From: Pseudozobellia thermophila | Lineage (GTDB): Bacteria; Bacteroidota; Bacteroidia; Flavobacteriales; Flavobacteriaceae | NCBI RefSeq assembly: GCF_900141855.1 | Contig: NZ_FQYU01000008.1 | Coordinates: forward strand, 93,124-157,123 | Direction of reading: 5' to 3' | Length of the DNA stretch: 64,000 bases | Part shown: one piece after another, positions 30,641 to 39,662 of the stretch | Layout of the letters: the number at the start of each line of letters is the position of its first letter | How positions within the stretch are numbered: the stretch's first letter is position 1 | The notes under the pieces: generated by a model | Databases searched by the model: none | What the model was told of the DNA's origin: nothing | The model's input: the letters and a program-made list of their open reading frames with translations, nothing else | Made by a program: the position numbers and the translations under genes

Positions 30641-32959
30641 TTAACTTTTGAAGGAAATAACAAATTCAACTCCTTTGTTAAGTTTGTTATTAACGGTTAT
30701 TGTCCCTTTCAATTTCTCAATGATTTCTTTTACATGATACAATCCGATTCCTGTACCACGTCTTGAGGTGGTAAAACCAAAATCAAAAATGTTGTCAACT
30801 ATGCTGTCTTTAATACCTGCTCCATCATCTTTAAATGATAATTGAGTGATTTGGTCTACCTTGTTCCATTCTAGCACCACTTTTGAAGCGCCGTGTTTGG
30901 AAGAATTACTGATAAGATTATCTAAAACTATAACAACATCAATGGGGTTGAATTTAGTGTTGAGTTCTAAACCTTTTGGAGTGGCTATTTCAATATTTAA
31001 CAATTCACGATTAATTCGTAAGTCATCTCTTTGTTTATAGACATTGGTAAGATATTCATTGATAAAAGAGACAAGGTCAGAATTTAGTTTATTGGAATGT
31101 ATATTAAAATTAACCTTTTTAAAATACTTGGAAAAAGAGGTTATCTTTTCATTTTGTTGACTAATTCTCTTAACAATTGTCTGCAACTCCTCTTTTGGAG
31201 CATCTTTGTTTATTGCTTTAACAAGGTTTTGAATGTCTATTTTCAGTAAACTTGTAGTTAACCCGATGTGATGTAAAATACTCTCTAAGTTTTTGGTGTC
31301 ATCACTAATTTCTGATTGCAAAAAATTTTTTTGACTGGATATAATATCAAGTTTCTGCTCAGTTTCTTTGCGTAAAGATTCTTCTTTTTGGGCTTTTGCT
31401 TTATCTTTTTCTGCATCTGCCTTTATTTCTTTGACTGCCTTTTCAATTTTTTTAGCTTCTTTTACTAATTCGGGATTGTCGGAATTGGCTGCTACTTTAG
31501 TAATGTTTTTTACAATTTTATCAACACTTTTCTCTTGTTTACTTTCAATAATTTCAAGAAAGTCTTTGCTGTATTGTATATCAATTATATCCTTGGAATT
31601 GATAAAACCAGTAATTATTTCAAGGATTTCAACTTTAACATCCTTTGCCCACAATTCAGGATTTATTATTTCTCCCGTTTCTTTATTTACTCTTTCATCT
31701 CCCCAACGAATTACATTTACAACATAATTTTCTAGCCTTTTCAACACGTAGTCATAGAAAAAATCTACAAATTGAAAATATGTGTCAGTTTTTATTAACC
31801 CACCATCTCGTGTAGTAGTTTCTTTTAATTCAGGTTGTTCTCCAGAAATTTCAATTCTACCAATTAAGTCTCTATTTCCTAAGAAACGATTATAGCCTTG
31901 CGCTTTTCTTCTGTCTATTAATAATAAATCTTCCCCCGGTTCTCCGAATGGATACACCCTAAAACCGTTCTTATACATAAATACAGAACCATAATCAATC
32001 GAACGCATTCCCATAATCCTATGAAAATTTGTTTTTGCCTTGAAATTGAGTTGAAATAGGTATGTTTTGATATTTTCTAATTTTTCAAAAGGATTTCTTT
32101 CTTTTAGATAATAAATTAAATCTCCTCTATCTTGTAAAGTTGTTTCTATGAAATTACCATCTTCTGAAATTTCGACTAAGATATTCGTAGTTTTAATTTC
32201 AAGAGTTTCAAAAACAGTATTCTTAACAAATCCATTTACTATTTCTAAATCGCCTCTAACTTTCCCTTTTTTATTGGGGGTCTTATCAATGTTTAGTTCA
32301 TCTTTAGCAATAATTTCTATACTAAATCTTTCACTATCATTTCCTTGATTGGGGTTAATCAGTTTTGCTAATGATTTTTTTAAGTTTAAAATTCTTTTTC
32401 TATCCCAATTGTCTCGCAGTCCAGTAATTTCGAGAATTGTTCCATGTTTAATTTTATTTGGTGTGTCTTTCAGTTCATTGTGTGTAACTTTGATATTTAC
32501 AAACTCTTCTTCGTCGGCATTTTCAAAATCTTCCCAATGCACCACAAGGTTTTCAATTTTAGGATTGGGTTCGTCTTTTATTGTGATTAAATTAAGATGC
32601 TTTCCTAATCTATCACACGAAAAACGTCCAACACCTTTTGCTCCGGCAAATATCCGTTGTGTTTTTATTTTATTGCGGTAATCTTCATTTTCCTTTCCCA
32701 AGCGTTTAGCGGAGTAGGCTACAAACAACCACTTATTTTTGAGGTCGTCATAGTTCATCCCTTTGCCATTATCTTTAATGATGATTTTGGCGTTGTCAGG
32801 ATTATAATTGTCTTCAAAAATGACTTTTACTTTAGTGGCATTCGCATCAAAGGAGTTTTTAACCAATTCAAAAACAGCAACAAACTCATCAGTAATCAAT
32901 TCTCTACCAATGAGGTCTTTTAATGCTGCACTTATTTTGAATGATTCGGTATTAGCCAT
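30641..32959 (-). CDS. Dual-GHKL protein: MORC/Hsp90-like ATPase plus histidine kinase
   Basis: 772 residues with no membrane segments. The N-terminal GHKL ATPase has AVFELVKNSFDANA (E31, N35), IIIKDNGKGM (Asp63) and FAGAKGVGRFSCDRLGK, the MutL/Hsp90/MORC form. A middle region has FMYKNGFRVYPFGEPGEDLL and GYNRFLGNRDLIGRIEISG. A coiled coil (about 490-545) leads to a possible H-box, NLESILHHIGLTTS (His563/564), and a second ATPase: VLDNLISNSSKHGA, DDGAGI (about 712-717), FDFGFTTSRRGTGIGLYHVK. Its ATG overlaps the methyltransferase stop by one base. It probably senses a DNA or phage cue and phosphorylates the receiver protein (inference). Confidence 0.8.
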   Translation of the reverse strand: MANTESFKISAALKDLIGRELITDEFVAVFELVKNSFDANATKVKVIFEDNYNPDNAKIIIKDNGKGMNYDDLKNKWLFVAYSAKRLGKENEDYRNKIKTQRIFAGAKGVGRFSCDRLGKHLNLITIKDEPNPKIENLVVHWEDFENADEEEFVNIKVTHNELKDTPNKIKHGTILEITGLRDNWDRKRILNLKKSLAKLINPNQGNDSERFSIEIIAKDELNIDKTPNKKGKVRGDLEIVNGFVKNTVFETLEIKTTNILVEISEDGNFIETTLQDRGDLIYYLKERNPFEKLENIKTYLFQLNFKAKTNFHRIMGMRSIDYGSVFMYKNGFRVYPFGEPGEDLLLIDRRKAQGYNRFLGNRDLIGRIEISGEQPELKETTTRDGGLIKTDTYFQFVDFFYDYVLKRLENYVVNVIRWGDERVNKETGEIINPELWAKDVKVEILEIITGFINSKDIIDIQYSKDFLEIIESKQEKSVDKIVKNITKVAANSDNPELVKEAKKIEKAVKEIKADAEKDKAKAQKEESLRKETEQKLDIISSQKNFLQSEISDDTKNLESILHHIGLTTSLLKIDIQNLVKAINKDAPKEELQTIVKRISQQNEKITSFSKYFKKVNFNIHSNKLNSDLVSFINEYLTNVYKQRDDLRINRELLNIEIATPKGLELNTKFNPIDVVIVLDNLISNSSKHGASKVVLEWNKVDQITQLSFKDDGAGIKDSIVDNIFDFGFTTSRRGTGIGLYHVKEIIEKLKGTITVNNKLNKGVEFVISFKS

Positions 32960-34173
32960 TAAATGAGTTGTTTTAATATTAATCCTGCCTGTTCGCCAAA
33001 TAATGGGGGAATTGCATTTCCAACTTGTGTATACCTTGGAACTTCCATTTTTCGTAATTTTCCACCCGTTGTATATTTACCTTTAAAGTCAAACCAATCG
33101 GGAAAACTTTGCAATCTTGCACATTCTCGAACAGTCAAAATTCGAGGTTCGCAATAATGTATCATATCATCAGGGTGCGAAGTAACAGTAGGAGCTTGTT
33201 CTTTAGGTTGTAATGGAACTAAAACCTGTGTGGAAAGTCCGATTTGCTTTTTCAAATCTTCCGATATGTTTTTACATTCCGTTGAAACAGATTGAACATA
33301 GCTCAAGCGCTCAATTACTTTTTGTGAATGTTTGGTAAAGCTATGGCTATTGGGAATTTTGGTTTCTTCATTTTCTTTTCGAACAAATCGCTGATAGTTA
33401 GATTTTGTTTTGCTATAAAATCCACTTGTAAACCCTTTTCTATCAGGTGTTTCAATAGTTTTTTTACTACGGATTAAATCCGAAAGAGCTTCTTCAATAG
33501 TTGGTTTTACGGAAAGCTCTTTTTCGGCCAAAAAAGAAAACTTGTTTTTTTCGATAAGATTGAAAAAACTTTTTGCTTTTTCTACGCTCGAATTTTTGAT
33601 ATTGTTTCTGATACCTACAAGAATAAAACGTGTCCGCTTTTGTGGAATTCCATAATCTCCAAAATTGACCAATTGTCCATATACGTTGTAGCCTTCTTGC
33701 GTTAATTTGTCGGTTACAATTTGTGAGTATTTCTTTCCTTTTTGCTTATTACTTTTAAACTTCATTGTAAAACCTTTCACATTTTCAAAAAAGATGAGTT
33801 TAGGTTTCACTAACGAAACAAATTCAATGTATGAATTAATTAAAGTATTGCGTTCGTCCTTTTCATTTCTTCTTCCGGCAATGGAAAACCCCTGGCAAGG
33901 TGGTCCTCCGGCAATTAGAGTTACTTTTCCTTGTAGTTTTTTTAATTTATCAGAATAGTTCTCAATAACTTCATTAATATCGTGGGCCTCTTGTGGCAGC
34001 CATTTAGGCCAATCAAAATGATTTATTTTTTTTATCAAGTTATGTTCTAACGTTTGAAAAGCGTGCGGACTTTTTTCAATTGCAAAGAAGCCTTTCCAAT
34101 TGGAACGGTTTAAACCGAGTGAAAGTCCACCACAGCCGGCAAACAAGTCGATGTATGTGTGTTTACCTTTCAT
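32959..34173 (-). CDS. DNA (cytosine-5-)-methyltransferase
   Basis: 404 residues with every C5-methylase motif: I YIDLFAGCGGLSLG (7-20), IV GGPPCQGFSIAGRR with catalytic Cys93, VI FFENVKGF (129-135), VIII IPQKRTRFILVG, IX LTVRECARLQSFPDWFDF and X YTQVGNAIPP. The variable target-recognition region (about 230-330) is present, so it should be active; the recognised sequence cannot be read. There is no restriction endonuclease gene beside it. It leads the AT-rich operon with the dual-GHKL and receiver-HEPN genes. Confidence 0.93.
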   Translation of the reverse strand: MKGKHTYIDLFAGCGGLSLGLNRSNWKGFFAIEKSPHAFQTLEHNLIKKINHFDWPKWLPQEAHDINEVIENYSDKLKKLQGKVTLIAGGPPCQGFSIAGRRNEKDERNTLINSYIEFVSLVKPKLIFFENVKGFTMKFKSNKQKGKKYSQIVTDKLTQEGYNVYGQLVNFGDYGIPQKRTRFILVGIRNNIKNSSVEKAKSFFNLIEKNKFSFLAEKELSVKPTIEEALSDLIRSKKTIETPDRKGFTSGFYSKTKSNYQRFVRKENEETKIPNSHSFTKHSQKVIERLSYVQSVSTECKNISEDLKKQIGLSTQVLVPLQPKEQAPTVTSHPDDMIHYCEPRILTVRECARLQSFPDWFDFKGKYTTGGKLRKMEVPRYTQVGNAIPPLFGEQAGLILKQLI

Positions 34174-34644
34174 TAGTCTTTATTGTGTTAAAAGTTGACG
34201 AAAATTAAGATTAAGCTTTTTCGCAATATTAATGAAGTGTTCCCCAAAAATGATTGTTTTGAGTGATTATACCACCGTGAAATAGTTGAAATTTCTTTTC
34301 TCCACTTGCAGTAGACTACTTGTTTCGTTCAGCTAAATTATAATACGAATTCTAATAAGTCTATTAGAAGACAAATTTCATCGGATTTTAGGTAAAAATA
34401 TGTATTATTAAATAAAAGAGATTCACGATTTTTGAAATTTGTTTAAGTGAATAAAATAAATAGTTGTGTTGTAAACATACTTCAATTTTTTAAAGGGGAT
34501 ATTGGGTGTCTTTAAAAAATGATCCTATATTCTACCGGAACTTCTTTTTAAAAGTTAGCCAACTGGTTTCATGCTTTTAAATTTAATCTAATTTCCATTT
34601 GAAATAGAGGAAGATTGGTTGATTGTATCTTGATTTTTATGGTA
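34174..34644. other. AT-rich gene-free stretch upstream of the methyltransferase
   Basis: 471 bp with no plausible ORF on either strand. It is as AT-rich as the island genes and must hold the promoter of the leftward operon, although no clean TAnnTTTG on that strand was found. The only clear structure is the inverted repeat at 34351-34368. No tRNA, integrase or target-site duplication was found. Confidence 0.6.
34351..34368. promoter_or_regulatory. Inverted repeat upstream of the methyltransferase operon
   Basis: TCTAATA (34351-34357), spacer AGTC, TATTAGA (34362-34368) form a perfect 7-bp dyad about 180 bp before the methyltransferase ATG. Possible operator; given the AT-richness a chance match is possible. 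Confidence 0.35.
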
Positions 34645-35574
34645 TTAAAATAGTAATATAAAAAAAAAGCACCAAACAATATCGTCACCGAACAACTTGG
34701 TAAACCGTAGGGGTAGAGGGGCTTTTAACTCGACGGGTTCCCCTGGGGCCAATGGGTGTTCGAATTGTAGCGAATGGGCATGTAAGTACAGACCTTTTCC
34801 CCTTAAGATCAAATTATCGGGGCCATAGATTTGGTCGCCCAAAATGGGGTTTCCGATTCCCGATAGGTGTTGGCGCAATTGGTGCCTTCGACCGGTTCTG
34901 GGTTCGAGCCGAACCAGATTGAGCTGCCCGAAGCGTTCCGAAGCTACGGACCGTACCTGTGTATACTCCGATTGGGATGCCTTGCCGTCGACTGCCGCGT
35001 TTATTTGCCCACTGCGCTCCATCGACCCGATGGTGACCGCATAATAGGTCTTCTTGATCGCCTTGTCTTCGAACATACGGTTCAGGTTTCGAATACTGCT
35101 ACTTGTCTTGCCGATCAGCAAAATACCTGTGGTGGCGTAGTCCAAACGGTGAACGGGCCAAGGTATTGTGGCGTCGACGTGCCCACTGGGCCGAAGGTTC
35201 CCTTCCAGGGCCTTGGCAACGGTCTTAAAGCTATTGCCGCTGACCAAGATACCGGCGGGTTTGTGGACGACCGCCAAATAATCGTCTTCGAACAATACCC
35301 TGAGGGGGAAGATCAGTTTTTTCTTCGGACCGGCTTTTGGGGGTATGGAAAGTTCGATGTGCTCACCGCCCCGTATAAAAGTGCCCGAAGTGGCGAGAAC
35401 TCCGTTGACGGTAACGTAGTCTTTCTTTAGGGCCTTTTTTAACGCCGATTTGGTAAAGGCCGCCCTAAAAAGGCCCACGCCATATTCTTGAAGACGAATA
35501 GGGGTGGGTATTTTAGGTACGATATGCGTTTCGTTTAAATCGATAGCGGCTTTTGTTGGGCCAAATTTAGGCAA
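34645..35574 (-). CDS. RluA-family pseudouridine synthase
   Basis: Isomerises uridine to pseudouridine in RNA. It has 309 residues. An S4-like N-terminal segment has LKKDYVTVNGVLATSGTFIRG. The catalytic domain has DYLAVVHKPAGILVS, the catalytic Asp in PVHRLDYATTGILLIGK, and RLEPRTGRRHQLRQHLSGIG. The target RNA is unknown. The last dozen residues (VWCFFFILLF) are an odd hydrophobic run encoded by AT-rich DNA, suggesting the native 3' end was replaced when the island arrived. Downstream of the methyltransferase gene by 32 bp. Confidence 0.9.
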   Translation of the reverse strand: MPKFGPTKAAIDLNETHIVPKIPTPIRLQEYGVGLFRAAFTKSALKKALKKDYVTVNGVLATSGTFIRGGEHIELSIPPKAGPKKKLIFPLRVLFEDDYLAVVHKPAGILVSGNSFKTVAKALEGNLRPSGHVDATIPWPVHRLDYATTGILLIGKTSSSIRNLNRMFEDKAIKKTYYAVTIGSMERSGQINAAVDGKASQSEYTQVRSVASERFGQLNLVRLEPRTGRRHQLRQHLSGIGNPILGDQIYGPDNLILRGKGLYLHAHSLQFEHPLAPGEPVELKAPLPLRFTKLFGDDIVWCFFFILLF

Positions 35575-35606
35575 TGCGCGCCCTTTAAAAGGGGAGGCGG
35601 GATTTT

Positions 35607-36230
35607 TTACTTCTTTTGCGCCACAAAACGGATTACCGAACCAAGGCCGTTGTGGTACAGTCCTTCTTGGAGTTCGACGATTTTTTCCTCGGCTTCGATG
35701 ATTTCGTAATCGGGAAAATCGGTGCGTAGCTCCCCGATGGAAAAGAGGCTGTCGAGATTGCCCGGGCCTCCTACGCCGGGGTTTTTTGACTTATACTCCA
35801 AATGGTTTTTGCCAAAGGCCTCGATGATTATCGTACCCCCTTTTCGAAGGTAGGTGCTCAGCATACGATGGTATGTTGACTTGATTTCAGGAGGAAAGTG
35901 GGCATAGACCAAGGCAATGGCGTCAAATTCGCCTTCTTGGTAATCGAGGGTGGGAAGTTCGCCCACCTGGTAGTCGATATCGACCCCATGGGCTTCGGCC
36001 AGTTGAAGTGCTTTTTTTCGGCCTTGGGCACTGATGTCGAAAGCCGAGACCTTCCATCCCAAATTGGCGGCGAAGATGGCATTTCGGCCTTCCCCTTCCG
36101 CGCCGAAAAGTATTTTGCCGGGTTGGAGTTTTTCTAACTGTTCCTTGAAATATACATTGGGCTCGAGGCCAAAAGCATACTCGGTTGCGCTGTACCTGTC
36201 GTCCCATCGTTTTTGCCACGGGTCTGTCAT
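35607..36230 (-). CDS. Class I SAM-dependent methyltransferase (TehB-like)
   Basis: 207 residues. Begins [19 protein letters not shown], then [20 protein letters not shown] (motif I, with the unusual first glycine region), [19 protein letters not shown] and [20 protein letters not shown]. The pattern resembles small-molecule methylases of the TehB/thiopurine type. Substrate unknown. Likely co-transcribed with the pseudouridine synthase. Confidence 0.8.
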   Translation of the reverse strand: MTDPWQKRWDDRYSATEYAFGLEPNVYFKEQLEKLQPGKILFGAEGEGRNAIFAANLGWKVSAFDISAQGRKKALQLAEAHGVDIDYQVGELPTLDYQEGEFDAIALVYAHFPPEIKSTYHRMLSTYLRKGGTIIIEAFGKNHLEYKSKNPGVGGPGNLDSLFSIGELRTDFPDYEIIEAEEKIVELQEGLYHNGLGSVIRFVAQKK

Positions 36231-36448
36231 AGTCGTTTTGTTATAGGTTTATTTTCAGTTCATGTCGAATGCGCTTCGGCGATTGGGGAACGGTCCGAAG
36301 TGAGGAGCTATTAAAAATAACACATTTTAATGGAATTTGGAAGGGAAGGGGGGGGCAGCTCAGGGGATTTAACGGAACATTGTTATGTGTATGGGCGATA
36401 CGCTCCAAGGCCGGAGGCTTGGCTGTGGCCTAATCGGGGCCGTATGGT

Positions 36449-37894
36449 TTATCCCAGGATCATACCGGCGATGGTCGCGGAAAGTAAAGAGGCTATAGAT
36501 CCCCCCAGTACGGCCTTCATGCCGAATTCGGAAAGGGTCTTGCGCTGTCCGGGTGCCAAGGAGCCGATACCCCCGATCTGTATGCCGATGGAGGCGAAAT
36601 TGGCAAAACCGCACAGCATATAGGTAGCCATGATCACCGATTTGTTGTAGGTGAGGTTGGCTCCTTGGGTCAGGTCCTTTAGTTCGGCCAATTGGATATA
36701 GCCCACAAATTCGCTGGCGGCCAGTTTGATGCCCAATAGCTGCCCCATGAGCATAATATCTTCCTTGGCTACGCCGATGAGCCACATCAATGGGGCGAAA
36801 ATGGTGCCCAATAGGGCCTCTAACGACAATTCGCTATACGAGGTGTTTTCGGCCATCCATTGGTTGAGGTGGGTCAGGTCGCCCGCGTAGCCCAAAATAC
36901 CATTGATCATGGCGATCATGGCCACGAATACCAATAACATGGCGCCGACGTTGACGGCCAATTTTAAACCTTCGGTAGTACCGTTGGCGATGGCATCGAG
37001 CATATTGGATCCAATTTTTTCGGTAGAGACCTCCATGTTGGTGTTGACCGCTTCCGTTTGTGGGTGCAGTATCTTTGAGATAACGATGGCCCCGGGTGCG
37101 GCCATGACCGAGGCGGCCAGTAGGTGCTTGGCGAACACCAGTTGCAGGGCTTCGTCTTCCCCTCCTAAAAATCCGATATAAGCGGCCAAAACGGCTCCGG
37201 CCACGGTAGCCATTCCACCGATCATTACCAAAAGGATCTCGGAGCGGTTCATTTTTTCGAGGTAGGCCTTGATCAACAAGGGGGCCTCGGTCTGGCCCAA
37301 AAATATATTTCCTGCCACGGAAAGACTCTCCGGTCCTGAAATGCCCAGGCTTTTTGAAAGTAGCCAAGCCAGGCCGCGCACTACCTTTTGAATCACTCCC
37401 AAATAAAACAATAGGGAGGTCAAGGCAGAAAAGAAAATGATGGTGGGCAGCACCTGAAAGGCGAAAATATAGCCGAAAGTATTGGTGTCGACCACCAAGC
37501 CCTCGAAGAGAAACTTGCTTCCCGCCCGGGTAAAGCCCAAAATACTGATGAATACCTGGCCTACCGTTTCAAAGGCCTTTTGAACAAAGGGCACCTTCAA
37601 CACGCCTATGGCGATCAACAATTGTAACGACAGTCCAATGCCCACGGTTTTCCAATTGATGGCCCTGCGGTTCGAACTGAACAGAAAGGAAATAAGGATG
37701 AGTACGGCCATGCCCAGCATGCCACGCCATAGGCTGTTGATACTGAAGCCTTCATTAGGTACGATATCGGGCACGTTCGTGTGAACGTCGTTGTAGGTCA
37801 CTGAATCGACAATATCGATCGACAGGGAGTCTTGGGCCAAGGAAGGAAAAGCGGTACATAGGGCAAGCAGTAGGATCCATAATTTGGTGTTCAT
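36449..37894 (-). CDS. Concentrative nucleoside transporter (CNT/NupC family)
   Basis: Cation-coupled nucleoside uptake across the inner membrane. It has 481 residues. A signal-like N end (LWILLLALCTAFPSLAQ) and a polar stretch of about 30 residues precede the first core helix, an extension absent from E. coli NupC (about 400). Core signatures: NIFLGQTEAPLLIKAYLEKM (nucleoside site), the repeated helical hairpins, and TYMLCGFANFASIGIQIGGI. Transcribed with the downstream side of the BFN gene (33-bp gap), apparently one unit. Confidence 0.9.
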   Translation of the reverse strand: MNTKLWILLLALCTAFPSLAQDSLSIDIVDSVTYNDVHTNVPDIVPNEGFSINSLWRGMLGMAVLILISFLFSSNRRAINWKTVGIGLSLQLLIAIGVLKVPFVQKAFETVGQVFISILGFTRAGSKFLFEGLVVDTNTFGYIFAFQVLPTIIFFSALTSLLFYLGVIQKVVRGLAWLLSKSLGISGPESLSVAGNIFLGQTEAPLLIKAYLEKMNRSEILLVMIGGMATVAGAVLAAYIGFLGGEDEALQLVFAKHLLAASVMAAPGAIVISKILHPQTEAVNTNMEVSTEKIGSNMLDAIANGTTEGLKLAVNVGAMLLVFVAMIAMINGILGYAGDLTHLNQWMAENTSYSELSLEALLGTIFAPLMWLIGVAKEDIMLMGQLLGIKLAASEFVGYIQLAELKDLTQGANLTYNKSVIMATYMLCGFANFASIGIQIGGIGSLAPGQRKTLSEFGMKAVLGGSIASLLSATIAGMILG

Positions 37895-37927
37895 ATAATT
37901 GCTTGCGGGTTTGATGATTAGTATTGA

Positions 37928-38557
37928 TTAGTTGCGTTTGGATATTTCGTCGCGCAGTTTGGCCGCCTTCTCGTAGTCTTCGTTGGCAACGGCCTTATCA
38001 AGTTCTTTGTTGAGTTCTTCTATGGTGAGCTCCTTATAGCCGTCGCTCGCCCCTGATTCTATTTCCACGGTTTCGCCTTCCTGAAGGATCTCATCGACGA
38101 CGATGCTATCGTCCGATTCTTCCTTTTCGGTATCCTTTGATGAGAATTTAAGATAGATGCCGGCTTTGTCCAAAATGGTCTTATAGGTGAAAATGGGTGC
38201 GTTGAATCGAAGGGCCAGGGCAATGGCATCGCTTGTGCGGGCATCGATGATTTCCTCGATTTTGTCCCTTTCGCAAATAATGCTCGAATAGAAGACCCCA
38301 TCCACCAATTTGTGGATGATTACCTGTTTGATAACGATATCAAAGCGGTCGGCAAAGTTTTTGAAGAGATCGTGGGTCAACGGCCGCGGTGGCTTTATTT
38401 CCTTTTCCAGGGCAATCGCAATGGATTGTGCCTCGAAAGCCCCGATAACAATGGGCAATTTTCGTTCACCTTCCACCTCGTTCAAAATAAGGGCGTAAGC
38501 ACCGTTTTGCGTTTGGCTGTATGAAATGCCTTTTATTTTTAACCTGACTAAGCTCAT
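37928..38557 (-). CDS. Bifunctional nuclease-family (DUF151) protein with UVR motif
   Basis: 209 residues. The BFN domain (about 1-140) has LPIVIGAFEAQSIAIALE, TSDAIALALRFNAPIFTYKT and the strand FYSSIICERD. An acidic linker is followed by a C-terminal UVR/UvrB-C-type segment, LNKELDKAVANEDYEKAAKLRDEI. BFN relatives have reported nuclease activity in plants, but the bacterial role is uncertain. Preceded by the etf terminator and followed by nupC. Confidence 0.85.
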   Translation of the reverse strand: MSLVRLKIKGISYSQTQNGAYALILNEVEGERKLPIVIGAFEAQSIAIALEKEIKPPRPLTHDLFKNFADRFDIVIKQVIIHKLVDGVFYSSIICERDKIEEIIDARTSDAIALALRFNAPIFTYKTILDKAGIYLKFSSKDTEKEESDDSIVVDEILQEGETVEIESGASDGYKELTIEELNKELDKAVANEDYEKAAKLRDEISKRN

Positions 38558-38573
38558 AGTATCTTAAAAATAC

Positions 38574-38617
38574 AAAAAGGCTGTTTAAATATGGGCATAC
38601 CCTAAATTTAAACAGCC
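38574..38617 (-). terminator. Bidirectional-looking terminator after etfA
   Basis: GGCTGTTTAAAT (38579-38590) is perfectly complementary to ATTTAAACAGCC (38606-38617); on the minus strand the stem is followed by a T run, as expected downstream of the leftward etfB-etfA unit. Confidence 0.75.
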
Positions 38618-38643
38618 CTTCCGAAGGCGCAAATTAACAAAAA

Positions 38644-39612
38644 TTAAGCGTTTTGAGCTTTAAATTCCCTTAATTTTTCAATGAGCTGGGGCACCACTTC
38701 AAAGGCGTCCCCCACAATTCCGTAGTCGGCAGCCTTGAAAAATGGGGCCTCGGGATCGTTATTGATCACAACTTTTGTTTTACTGGCACTTACCCCTGCC
38801 AAATGTTGAATGGCCCCTGAGATGCCTATGGCGATATAGAGGTTTGACGCTACGGGTTTTCCGGTTTGGCCCACGTGTTCGCTATGCGGCCTCCATCCCA
38901 TATCCGATACGGGCTTCGAGCAGGCAGTGGCCGCTCCCAAAACCTCGGCCAGTTCTTCGACCATACCCCAGTTTTCCGGACCCTTGAGTCCACGACCGCC
39001 GGAAACCACGATTTCGGCATCGGCGATCGATACCTTACCGGCCACTTTGTCGACCTCTACCGATTGTACCGCAAAATCGCCATCGCTTAGGGCAGGGGCA
39101 AAATCTTCCACTGTGATATCGGCACTGTTTTCGATTATTCCGAAAGAATTGTTCGATACGCCAACGATTTTTTTGGCAGTGCTTATTTCAGTATGGGCGA
39201 AGCCCTTGTTGCTAAAAGCGGTTCGCTTAACGGTAAAGGGTGCCGTACTACTGGGCGACTCGACCACGTTGGGCACGTAGCCGGCCTTTAATTTGGCCGC
39301 CAAGAGGGGGGCCGTGTATTTGCTGTTCGAACTTGAGCTGAAGACGACGACGTCGGCCCCTTCCCTTTCCACGGCCTCGGCGATCGCTTTGGCGTACGCC
39401 TCGGCATTGAAACTGTTCAATTGGTCGTTCGAAACGCTCAATACCTTGGAGATGCCGTAAGCGCCAAGACTGTTGTTTTCATCGGCGCTGAAGGAAATGG
39501 CCACAGCCGAGGTGCCCAATTGATCGGCCACGGACTTGGCGTACGAAGCAACTTCAAAGGCACTTTTTTTGAACTTTCCGTTTTCTGATTCTGTATATAC
39601 GAGAACTGACAT
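38644..39612 (-). CDS. etfA: Electron transfer flavoprotein alpha subunit
   Basis: EtfA binds FAD and with EtfB carries electrons from acyl-CoA dehydrogenases to the quinone pool. It has 322 residues. The N-terminal domain is followed by the FAD-binding C-terminal domain: VVSGGRGLKGPENWGMVEEL, the S-V-H loop GWRPHSEHVGQTGKPVASNL, AIGISGAIQHLAGVSASK and VVINNDPEAPFFKAADYGIV. 50 bp after etfB. Confidence 0.97.
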   Translation of the reverse strand: MSVLVYTESENGKFKKSAFEVASYAKSVADQLGTSAVAISFSADENNSLGAYGISKVLSVSNDQLNSFNAEAYAKAIAEAVEREGADVVVFSSSSNSKYTAPLLAAKLKAGYVPNVVESPSSTAPFTVKRTAFSNKGFAHTEISTAKKIVGVSNNSFGIIENSADITVEDFAPALSDGDFAVQSVEVDKVAGKVSIADAEIVVSGGRGLKGPENWGMVEELAEVLGAATACSKPVSDMGWRPHSEHVGQTGKPVASNLYIAIGISGAIQHLAGVSASKTKVVINNDPEAPFFKAADYGIVGDAFEVVPQLIEKLREFKAQNA

Positions 39613-39662
39613 TTTTTTGTGTTTAAATTATCTGAAATAAATTCGAATATCGCTTCGGATGC

